The position numbers and the translations under genes are program-made. Below, in pieces: positions 57,152-64,000 of a stretch of DNA of 64,000 nucleotides; position 1 is the stretch's first letter, and every line of letters starts with the position of its first letter. This DNA comes from Ignavibacteria bacterium (lineage in GTDB: Bacteria > Bacteroidota > Ignavibacteria > OLB7). Where the stretch lies: NCBI GenBank assembly GCA_020635205.1, contig JACKAE010000005.1, positions 124,001-188,000 on the forward strand, written 5' to 3'. The notes under the pieces are model-generated. The model did no database searches. It saw only the letters and a program-made list of their open reading frames with translations, and was not told where the DNA came from.

Positions 57152-60100
57152 ATGACAATCCACACCCTCTATACATCGCTGACTGCAAAGATCGCCCGCG
57201 TTCGCAAGGCTGAGCAGTTCCTCTCGCTTCAGACCGGATTCATCAACGTATTAGCTGGATTGATTGCCGTCTGGACTTTGGCTGGGGTGATGGAGATGAT
57301 TGTTGAGTTCGGTGTTACCGGGCGGACGATTCTCTTCTGGGGAAGTGCCCTGGTCAGTCTGGCAATCTTGGCTAAGACAATCGCAGGTCCGCTCGGTCGA
57401 GTGATCGGCTTGATTACACCACAGACCGACGAGACAATTGCTCGTCGCGTTGGTGGGAAGATTCCTGCCGTAGGTGACCGCCTTGTGAATACTCTCCAGC
57501 TCTACCGCACGGTTGCGGCTGGCGTGGGGAGTTCTCCCGGAGTTTCGATTGAGTTGGCCGAGGCATCGATTATCACGCAGGGGCGTCCTCTTGTCGATCA
57601 CGACTACTCCGTAATTCTCGAGAAGGAAGATCGCCGCCGTGCGCTCCTCCTCCTCTTCTCCTCTGCGCTCCTTTGCGGCGCACTCTTCTTCACCTTCGGA
57701 GATCGCCTAACAAATGCCTACACCCGCCTTGCCGACTACTCTACCTTCTACCAGAAGCCTGCTCCGTTTGCACTGGGGATTGAGCCGGGGAATCTACGGG
57801 TAGTAAAGGGAGATTCGGTCGAGATCACTGTCCGTGCGAGTGGTATTCCTCCCCGAACTGTCACCTTAAGCATAGCAGAAGATGGAAGCGATCAGGCCGA
57901 AGAGTATGAACTGCGAGAAGTGGAGCCGGGGCTTTACCGGCATCTGATTCCGAACATACGGAGGAACACCCGTTACAGTGCCGAAGCTGCCGGAGTTGCA
58001 ACGGAGGAGTATGGGATTGCCGTTGTCGAGCGTCCAGAATTGCGTGATATGGTGGTGACGGTAATTCCTCCCAGTTATACTGGCAGACGACCGGAGAAAC
58101 TTCCAGAGGGATATGGCGACCTCAGCGGGTTGCGGGGAACACAAGTCCGAATTAACCTGACGACTTCAATTCCGGTTACCGAGGCGGAGATTGTGCAACT
58201 CTTCCCACGAGGGGGAGCCGTCGCGGCGTCGATCTCTGTCGAGTCAGCCGGTTCAGAGTTGCCGAGCATCTCCTACGATACCGTCCGAATGAAGATGGTA
58301 GTGAACGGAACAGAGATTAGTGGCGGGTTTAGTCTGATTAAGAGTGGTGAGTACTATATCTCAGTAAAATCTGCTGAGGGGCTTCAGAACCTTTCGCCGA
58401 TTCATTACACGATGTCGGTCTCAACTGACGGATCGCCTTCGATTGTGCTGCTACAGCCATCTGCCGATGTTGAGGTAGATGAAACTATGCTTCTCCCAAC
58501 ACAACTTCGCATCAGCGATGACTACGGATTCTCGAAGCTGAGAATCATGTATCGCCTAACCGCAAGCAAGTATGAAGAGCCGTGGAGCGAGTTCCGCGAG
58601 CAGGTGATCCCAATTCCGAAAGGGGCTTCTACCGGAATCGAAATTCCCTACCTCTGGGATATGACGAAGTCACGACTTGTGCCAGAGGACGAACTGGAGA
58701 TCTACTTTGAAGTCTTCGATAACGACCGTGTCGGCGGGCCGAAGTCTGCGCGAACAGGATCGATAAACGTCCGCTTCCCCTCGTTTGAAGAGTTGCTGCA
58801 AGAGGCGGAAACAATACAGGACAAGGCGACGGCAGATTTGGAGAACTTGTTGAAGGAGGCAGACAAGGCGCGGCGCGATATGGAGCAACTCGACCGTGAA
58901 CTGAGCAAGCAGCTTGCGCAGCAGAAGCGGGAGGCCAACTGGCAGGAGAAGCAGAAGCTGCAAGAGTTGATTCAGCAGCATGAGGGGATGCAGCAGAAGT
59001 TGGAGCAGCTTGCCGAAGATATGCGGACGATGGCCGAGAAGTTGCAGGAGGCGAAAGCAATCTCGCCAGAGACCCTACAGAAGTATCAAGAATTACAGAA
59101 GCTCTTCCAAGAGGTGAAAGATCCGAAGCTGATGGAGTCGATGCAGAAGATGGGGGAGCAGATGCAGAAGATGACCCCCGAGCAGATGGCCGAGGCAATG
59201 CGGAACTACAAGTTCAACGAAGAGCAGTTCAAGCAGGCGATTGAGCGGACGAAGAAGATTCTGGAGCGGATGATGACGCAGCAGCAGGTGGACGAACTTG
59301 TTCGCCGCTCGGAGAAGTTGAGTCAGGAGCAGAAGGAGTTGAACCAAGAAATGCAACAGATGAAAGAGGGAGATAAGGGGGGGGAGGAGAACTTGGCGAA
59401 GCGGCAGGAAGAGCTTGCCGAACAGGCCGAGCGTCTGCAAGAGCGTGCGGAAGAGTTGTCGCAGTCGATGAAGGAACAGCAGAATATGCCGACCGAAGCG
59501 ATGGAAGGAGCGCAGCAGAAACTTGAGAAGAGCAATCCATCTGGCAAGATGCAGCAGTCGTCGCAACAGATGCGGAGTGGGCAGAAGCAGCAGGCACAGC
59601 AGGGGGGGGAGCAAGCGCAACAATCGTTGGAGGAGTTCAGTCAGCAGATGAAGGAGATGCGGGAGCAGATGAAGCAGAACGATCAGCGGCAGGTGATGAA
59701 CAAGATGAGGAAGTCGCTGAAGGATCTGCTCGACCTCTCGAAACAGCAGGAAGAGCTGCGGAACAAGACCGACCAGACGAGTCCGAACAGCCCTTCGTTT
59801 CGCGACTTAGCCCGCGAGCAGTCGGAGTTGCGGGAGGATATGAAGAACTTAGCCAACCAAATATCGGAGATTGGTGAACAGTCGTTTGCCGTAACTCCGG
59901 AGATGGGGCGCGAGCTTGGGAACGCGATGCAGAAGATGGGAGAGGCGCAACAGTCGCTCGAGAATAGAAGTAGCCAAAGTGCTTCCCGACAGGAGGGGGA
60001 TGCGATGGGGTCGATGAACAAGGGGGCGATGATGATGGCTCAGCAGTTGCAGAAGATGGGGGAGGGAGAAGGGGAAGGTCAGGGAGAGGGAATGGGGATG

Positions 60101-60712
60101 GGGTCGTTCCAGCAACGCTTGCAGCAGCTTGCCGCACAACAGCAGATGATTAACATGGCGATGGGGCAGCAGCAGGGGCAAGGCCAGGGAGAGGGACAAG
60201 GGGAAGATGGGAAACAGGGAAAGAAAGGAAAAGATGGTCAGGGAGGAGAAGGGGGAGAAGAGAATGGAGGGGAGGGGGGTGTTGCCCAGCGATTAACTCG
60301 CCAGCAGCAGGAGGTGAAGAAGTCGCTCGACCAGTTGAACAAGGAGGCAAAGGAGTCGGGGGGGACGCAGAAGAATATGGTGGGTGATCTTGAGCGTGCG
60401 GCAAAAGAGATTGAAGAGGTGTTGCGCGATATGCAGAGTGGGCAGATCAGTGACCAAACTCTCCGGCGACAAGAACAGATTCTCAGCCGAATGCTCGACG
60501 CAATGAAATCACAGCGCGAGCGCGACATGGAGCGGAAGCGTGAATCAACTCCGGGCAAAGATGTTGTCAGAAACAGTCCGCCAGAACTTCGCTTCCAGAA
60601 CGATCCTGCGACGTTAGATGAATTGCGCCAGAACCTTGAAGATGGTAGGCAAGGATACTCACGTGATTACGAGTATCTGATCCGAAAGTATTTTGAGAGT
60701 TTGGGAGAGTAG
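57152..60712 (+). CDS. DUF4175-family large membrane protein with long Gln/Met/Glu-rich coiled region
   Basis: About 1186 residues from the ATG at 57152 (MTIHTLYTSL); an upstream ATG overlaps the toxin gene. Two N-terminal transmembrane helices (FINVLAGLIAVWTLAGVMEM, ILFWGSALVSLAILA) are followed by a third (ALLLLFSSALLCGALFFTF). A periplasmic part with Ig-like strands comes next (VTVIPPSYTGRRPEKLPEGY). From about residue 545 to 1080 lies a very long Gln/Met/Glu/Lys-rich coiled segment with Gly/Glu/Gln low-complexity stretches (GEGEGQGEGMGMG). This layout matches the DUF4175 family found widely in Bacteroidota; its role is unknown, possibly envelope-linked. No partner gene was identified. Confidence 0.8.
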   Translation: MTIHTLYTSLTAKIARVRKAEQFLSLQTGFINVLAGLIAVWTLAGVMEMIVEFGVTGRTILFWGSALVSLAILAKTIAGPLGRVIGLITPQTDETIARRVGGKIPAVGDRLVNTLQLYRTVAAGVGSSPGVSIELAEASIITQGRPLVDHDYSVILEKEDRRRALLLLFSSALLCGALFFTFGDRLTNAYTRLADYSTFYQKPAPFALGIEPGNLRVVKGDSVEITVRASGIPPRTVTLSIAEDGSDQAEEYELREVEPGLYRHLIPNIRRNTRYSAEAAGVATEEYGIAVVERPELRDMVVTVIPPSYTGRRPEKLPEGYGDLSGLRGTQVRINLTTSIPVTEAEIVQLFPRGGAVAASISVESAGSELPSISYDTVRMKMVVNGTEISGGFSLIKSGEYYISVKSAEGLQNLSPIHYTMSVSTDGSPSIVLLQPSADVEVDETMLLPTQLRISDDYGFSKLRIMYRLTASKYEEPWSEFREQVIPIPKGASTGIEIPYLWDMTKSRLVPEDELEIYFEVFDNDRVGGPKSARTGSINVRFPSFEELLQEAETIQDKATADLENLLKEADKARRDMEQLDRELSKQLAQQKREANWQEKQKLQELIQQHEGMQQKLEQLAEDMRTMAEKLQEAKAISPETLQKYQELQKLFQEVKDPKLMESMQKMGEQMQKMTPEQMAEAMRNYKFNEEQFKQAIERTKKILERMMTQQQVDELVRRSEKLSQEQKELNQEMQQMKEGDKGGEENLAKRQEELAEQAERLQERAEELSQSMKEQQNMPTEAMEGAQQKLEKSNPSGKMQQSSQQMRSGQKQQAQQGGEQAQQSLEEFSQQMKEMREQMKQNDQRQVMNKMRKSLKDLLDLSKQQEELRNKTDQTSPNSPSFRDLAREQSELREDMKNLANQISEIGEQSFAVTPEMGRELGNAMQKMGEAQQSLENRSSQSASRQEGDAMGSMNKGAMMMAQQLQKMGEGEGEGQGEGMGMGSFQQRLQQLAAQQQMINMAMGQQQGQGQGEGQGEDGKQGKKGKDGQGGEGGEENGGEGGVAQRLTRQQQEVKKSLDQLNKEAKESGGTQKNMVGDLERAAKEIEEVLRDMQSGQISDQTLRRQEQILSRMLDAMKSQRERDMERKRESTPGKDVVRNSPPELRFQNDPATLDELRQNLEDGRQGYSRDYEYLIRKYFESLGE

Positions 60713-61255
60713 AAGAGCCTATCGGCGTTGTACCTGCGGGGAGTGAATGTAAAGCAGAGATTTTACTCAGTTGAGGTCAATTGAAGAGAAATGGCTCACC
60801 TCGCCCCGAGAGGCTGTGGTGGAATCTATATAAACGATGAATCCCCTGTGAATTCAGACAGTCATGCTGAAGTCTCCCATTGGTGAAGAAACTCCGTACC
60901 TGTAACGGACTCGCCATTTTCTCTACTCTTCCGGCGAGACTCTTCGCTTCACCTTCGGCTATGCTCAGAGTGTCACTCTCGTTTGTGCACGATAATGCTC
61001 GATCTCTACGCATCGATATATTTCCTAAACAGCTTCTGAGTGGAGCGTGTCGTTCTCTTGTTTGACTCTTTGCAGGGATTGTTGCACTTATAGCGATCAA
61101 TCATACTACTCTGTAGCACGATTGATTTTCCTCCCTCTCCCCTATACCACAAGCCTTCCCGTTTTGTATGTTCGTCGTTGAGGAGTGAGGTCTTCTTTTC
61201 CTCTCCTGTGACGTGGGGGATCGTTCCCGTTGCCACACCAAGTTCTACTCACTAC
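60713..61255. other. 543-bp intergenic region with a repeat-like stretch
   Basis: No recognisable gene was found. Minus-strand frames here start late and look like noise. On the minus strand, around 60905-60995, the sequence reads GTGACACTCTGAGCATAGCC, then GAAGGTGAAGCGAAGAGTCT. It resembles intergenic repeats seen in several Bacteroidota genomes; I cannot confirm this without a search. The promoter of the exchanger gene is presumably in the last 100 bp. Confidence 0.4.
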
Positions 61256-62179
61256 ATGTCCGTTACTGTTGATGTCGTTGTCATAATCCTATCTATTCTC
61301 GCCCTCTGGAAAGGGGCTGACTTCCTTGTGGAAGCGGCTGCTCGCATTGCCGTCCGCTTTGGTATTTCCCAACTTGTGATTGGTCTGACGATTGTTGCCT
61401 TCGGTACGTCTGCTCCAGAGCTTGTTGTCTCGGTTCTTGCTGCTGCACGAAGTCAGGCTGACATATCGGTTGGGAACATCGTTGGCTCTAACATCTTCAA
61501 CCTCGGCTTTATTCTCGGTACGGTTGCCCTCCTTCGCACAATTAAAACGTCGTCGCCGTTGGTTTACCGCGATGGACTTGTTCTAATTGCGATCTCTGGG
61601 CTTCTGCTCTTCTTTATGCGTGATCTGCAATTGGAACGTTGGGAGGCAGGGGTAATGCTTGCCGGACTTCTTCTCTACGTTGGGTTTCTCATCTTCAAGA
61701 AACAGGAAGATGCTGCCGAGGAGCTTCCCGAAGGAGAGTTCAACAAGTGGGATATTCTCCGGTTGCTTGGTGGACTTTGTGCTGTGGTAGTGGGAGGACA
61801 CTTCTTTGTAGAGTCTGCATCGGATATTGCGCGCCTGTTAGGAATGTCTGAGTGGGTGATTGGGGTGACAATCGTTGCTGCCGGCACTTCTGCACCAGAA
61901 CTTGCTACCTCCCTTGTTGCCGCAATTCGTGGTCGGCACGCGATCTCAGCCGGTAACCTGATAGGGAGCGATATCTTCAATATCCTCGGAGTTCTCGGCG
62001 TTGCCGGCGTAGTTGCGCCGATGAGCGTACACCCTGGGGCGATGTCGAGTCTCTATATGCTCGGTGGACTGATGGTTGTTGTTGTGTTGATGATGCGAAC
62101 CGGTTGGAAGATCTCGCGTTTGGAGGGAGCCTTGCTGATTTTGGTCAGCCTGCTTCGGTGGATACTCGACTTCAGCTAA
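61256..62179 (+). CDS. Na+/Ca2+ exchanger-family (CaCA) antiporter
   Basis: About 307 residues from the ATG at 61256 (MSVTVDVVVIILSIL), which gives a membrane-ready N-terminus; the ATG at 61178 would add an unusual 26-residue lead. Both alpha repeats are present: IGLTIVAFGTSAPELVVSVL with SVGNIVGSNIFNLGFI, and IGVTIVAAGTSAPELATSLV with SAGNLIGSDIFNILGV. The acidic residues in GTSAPE and the Asn/Asp in GSN/GSD are the ion-binding positions. About ten hydrophobic segments are visible. It exports Ca2+ (or another divalent cation) in exchange for Na+ or protons across the inner membrane. It stands alone. Confidence 0.93.
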   Translation: MSVTVDVVVIILSILALWKGADFLVEAAARIAVRFGISQLVIGLTIVAFGTSAPELVVSVLAAARSQADISVGNIVGSNIFNLGFILGTVALLRTIKTSSPLVYRDGLVLIAISGLLLFFMRDLQLERWEAGVMLAGLLLYVGFLIFKKQEDAAEELPEGEFNKWDILRLLGGLCAVVVGGHFFVESASDIARLLGMSEWVIGVTIVAAGTSAPELATSLVAAIRGRHAISAGNLIGSDIFNILGVLGVAGVVAPMSVHPGAMSSLYMLGGLMVVVVLMMRTGWKISRLEGALLILVSLLRWILDFS

Positions 62180-62482
62180 GGGTTTACCCCTTACGTGTTT
62201 TCTGCCATTGTGTGGTCTCTTCACATTCTCGCGTTATCGAACGCTTACCCTATATATTATATATATAAGGTGAAGCTGGTAAACATATCGTGGTGAAAAA
62301 AAACGTGAAGTATTGGCACGCCTTGCCGACTTTGTTCCCCAAAACATCTACAAACAAACTATGTGAAGAAGGAGATGTTGGCTCTTTTCAGAGAAAAGAG
62401 CTATGTTTATAGGTGTGGACTACCTCCGGCACAGTATTTGAATTGATCTCCAGCTATTGTTATTTATTCTCCATGCACAACT
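62180..62482. other. 303-bp intergenic region
   Basis: It contains a short hairpin, TAAGGG-TTTA-CCCCTTA, near 62177-62194, possibly a weak terminator of the exchanger gene. An AT-rich TATATATTATATATATA stretch lies at about 62250-62268. I see no gene and no recognisable RNA. Confidence 0.4.
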
Positions 62483-63040
62483 ATGGCCGCAACGCCATCG
62501 ACAATGCTAAATATTGGTACGGAAGCTCCAAATTTTGAGCTTCTTGATCCAATAACAGGTGCAACAGTCTCTCTTTCCCAAATCAAAGGGGAGGCTGGGA
62601 TGTTGGTGATGTTTATCTGCAACCACTGTCCCTACGTAAAGCATCTGGCCAACGAACTAGCTCGTCTGGGTGAGGACTATATCCCCAGAGGAATTGGTTT
62701 CGCTGCAATTAACTCCAACGATGTCGAGACCTATCCAGAGGATAGTCCCGAAAAAATGGTTGAAGAATCGCAGCGGCGTGGATACCCCTTCCCCTATCTT
62801 TTCGATCAAACCCAAGAAGTTGCACACCTCTATCAGGCCGCTTGCACTCCCGATTTTTTCCTTTTTGACGCTGATCTCACTCTCGTCTATCGCGGTCAAT
62901 TCGATGATTCTCGCCCCGGTAATAATTTACCCGTTACTGGCAAAGACTTACGGATGGCTATGGAAAACCTGATTTCAGGTGAACCAATCAGCCAAGACCA
63001 GAAGCCGAGCATTGGATGTAATATCAAGTGGAAAAAGTGA
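62483..63040 (+). CDS. Thioredoxin-fold, AhpC/TSA-like protein
   Basis: 185 residues, cytoplasmic (no signal peptide). GTEAPNFELLDPITGATVSL starts a peroxiredoxin/thioredoxin-like fold, and LVMFICNHCPYVKHL carries the redox Cys46-x-x-Cys49. TPDFFLFDADLTLVYRGQFD is the cis-Pro region and the central strand. The family is common in Bacteroidota and is usually annotated as a thioredoxin-family protein. It probably reduces or isomerises a disulfide, or detoxifies peroxide; the substrate is unknown. A terminator-like hairpin follows 12 bp after the stop. Confidence 0.88.
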   Translation: MAATPSTMLNIGTEAPNFELLDPITGATVSLSQIKGEAGMLVMFICNHCPYVKHLANELARLGEDYIPRGIGFAAINSNDVETYPEDSPEKMVEESQRRGYPFPYLFDQTQEVAHLYQAACTPDFFLFDADLTLVYRGQFDDSRPGNNLPVTGKDLRMAMENLISGEPISQDQKPSIGCNIKWKK

Positions 63041-63051
63041 GGTCAAAAGGG

Positions 63052-63080
63052 TGAGCAGGCGATCTCTGCTCAGTTCCGTT
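63052..63080 (+). terminator. Terminator-like hairpin after the thioredoxin-fold gene
   Basis: TGAGCAG (63052-63058) pairs with CTGCTCA (63066-63072), with a 7-base loop, followed by GTTCCGTTTT. Confidence 0.55.
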
Positions 63081-63098
63081 TTGAAAGTGACTTTAAGG

Positions 63099-63129
63099 TT
63101 GTCAGGTATTAATACCAGATATAACTTTG
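63099..63129 (+). promoter_or_regulatory. Candidate Bacteroidota-type promoter of the downstream fibre gene
   Basis: TTG at 63099-63101 and TAACTTTG at 63122-63129, separated by 20 bases, match the Bacteroidota consensus TTG-N17-23-TAnnTTTG. The start codon is 222 bases downstream, so the leader would be long, which lowers confidence. Confidence 0.3.
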
Positions 63130-63350
63130 GAAATATGTTGCGAAATCCACTACCTTTGTCGGGATTGGACATGGTGGCGTGAGGACTCTGTTTGATTTTG
63201 GCAGAGAATCTTTTTAGGAAAAGCCCAGTTTGCGTTGGGGTGTGGTGAGTGAAGGCAGGAATTATAAGTGAATTTAGGATATAACTTCAAGAGATAGATT
63301 AGAGACAAAATTATAAATAACTACCCTTCAGAAATGGGAGGCACATCTCA

Positions 63351-64000
63351 ATGAGACGTTTGTTTGTTACAACGTTCGCGCTCTGCATGAGCGTTCTGTT
63401 GTTTACTTCTACCATAACTACCGCACAGCCGGTCACCGATGCTCAGGGTGACGTTGTGATTGGTGGTATTGCGGTTCATCCATCCGCCGTACTCGAGTTG
63501 ATCTCGACTACGAAAGGATTTCTTCTTCCACGCATGACCGAAGCGCAACGGGATGCGATTGTGAGTCCTGCCGAGGCGTTGATGATTTTCAACACCACGA
63601 GCGGACGATTCCAGTATTGGGATGCAAACACCACTTCGTGGGAAACATTCCTTACCTCAGCAAGTTTAGCTGACTATGCTTGGGTGTTGGAGGGAAATAA
63701 CCTGAACACAGCCGCGAATCCTCTGCTGCAAGATGCTTGGGATGGAACTGACGGCGCATTCCTCGGCACAAACAGTGCTGACAACACAGTGATTGCAACA
63801 CTTCAGTCGCAGGACATTGAGTTCTGGACAAATAATGTGCGCCGAGCAATCATCAGTTCTGCTGGCAACTTCTATCCAGCAACCGACAATACTTATTCTC
63901 TCGGCACTGATGCAAATCGTTGGTCGGATGCTTACGTTAACGGCGGAAGTGTTCACGTAGGACCAGGTGGGGGCGAGGCTGCTGGAACAGAGATGAATCT
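63351..64000 (+). CDS. Secreted fibre-like protein, N-terminal part (S74-fibre family, runs off the window)
   Basis: The reading frame from the ATG at 63351 is open to the window end (216 residues visible). It is preceded by GGGAGG at 63336-63341 with good spacing. The signal peptide is MRRLFVTTFALCMSVLLFTS with cleavage near TTAQ. The next block (SAVLELISTTKGFLLPRMTE, AQRDAIVSPAEALMIFNTTS) is homologous to the start of the 1925-residue fibre at 40085 (SSILETSSTAKGILLPRLNT). DNTYSLGTDANRWSDAYVNG matches the corresponding body motif (DDTYDLGASNLRWRDVYVG). It probably ends in an S74 domain outside the window. The role would be a surface fibre or adhesin. Confidence 0.8.
   Translation, partial: MRRLFVTTFALCMSVLLFTSTITTAQPVTDAQGDVVIGGIAVHPSAVLELISTTKGFLLPRMTEAQRDAIVSPAEALMIFNTTSGRFQYWDANTTSWETFLTSASLADYAWVLEGNNLNTAANPLLQDAWDGTDGAFLGTNSADNTVIATLQSQDIEFWTNNVRRAIISSAGNFYPATDNTYSLGTDANRWSDAYVNGGSVHVGPGGGEAAGTEMN

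Larger units (their letters stand above)
63041..63350. other. 310-bp intergenic region with a terminator and a possible promoter
   Basis: It holds the terminator-like hairpin at 63052-63080 and the candidate Bacteroidota-type promoter at 63099-63129. The last 150 bases are AT-rich and form the leader of the fibre gene. No further open frame is convincing. Confidence 0.5.

Noticed and set aside
59093..59623. Long minus-strand Leu-rich frames inside the DUF4175 gene
   Set aside because: They are antisense shadows of the Gln/Met/Glu-rich coiled region.
60777..61100. Minus-strand frame of about 107 residues in the gap before the exchanger gene
   Set aside because: No recognisable motif; it overlaps a sequence that looks like an intergenic repeat and has an unlikely composition.
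62250..62268. AT-rich TATATATTATATATATA tract as a promoter or origin element
   Set aside because: No second consensus box, no DnaA-box-like cluster and no linked gene that would support it.
62979..63182. 67-residue plus frame overlapping the end of the thioredoxin-fold gene
   Set aside because: It overlaps a real gene in another frame, then the terminator; no motif.

Overview
This window looks like a chromosomal segment from a member of the Bacteroidota/Chlorobiota (FCB) group, possibly a Kapabacteria-like or Ignavibacteria-like lineage; that placement is inference. The main reason is that at least six genes end in a type IX secretion (Por) C-terminal sorting domain: an xPNP-type motif followed by an Ig-like strand pattern ending in SG-x-Y and a basic or hydrophobic tail. 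A carboxypeptidase-regulatory plus TonB-receptor gene, DUF4175 and YbbR proteins, ECF sigma/anti-sigma pairs and S74-type secreted fibres fit the same group. No rRNA, tRNA, CRISPR array or T9SS machinery gene was found.

Layout. Positions 1-5112 (minus strand) hold a tandemly duplicated two-gene unit: a secreted FG-GAP-like T9SS cargo (Y) followed by a small secreted protein (X). The duplication is cut by a C-terminal remnant of an IS256-type transposase (5113-5342). An arylsulfotransferase-like T9SS protein follows (5497-7209). Positions 7445-15385 look like one operon, sbcD - two paralogous polytopic membrane proteins - sbcC. An unknown gene comes next, then an IS110-family element (16264-17562). 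The IS110 element is the most informative mobile feature: it sits inside a copy of a dispersed palindromic repeat, its ends can be set to the base, and its left end holds a predicted bridge RNA whose guides match the target and donor sequences.

Positions 17781-20536 are an ECF sigma factor overlapping a membrane-spanning protein with a T9SS-like tail. Positions 20674-29046 hold metabolism (a DapA-superfamily aldolase, a Gfo/Idh oxidoreductase, dapF, malic enzyme-phosphotransacetylase), a TonB-C-like protein and a second sigma/anti-sigma pair. Positions 29659-49449 are rich in giant secreted proteins: a 1710-residue repeat protein, a 1925-residue S74 fibre with near-identical internal repeats, and a doubled parallel beta-helix protein. 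Between them lie a large ATPase regulator with a C-terminal SARP-like module and a serine beta-lactamase-fold hydrolase, both on the minus strand.

Positions 50246-63040 hold a TonB-dependent receptor, an XRE-cupin regulator, ybbR-gcvT, a GNAT protein, a MazF/PemK-type toxin-antitoxin pair, a DUF4175 protein, a Na+/Ca2+ exchanger and a thioredoxin-fold protein. The window ends inside a second S74-fibre-like gene. Several families of intergenic palindromes are scattered between the genes.
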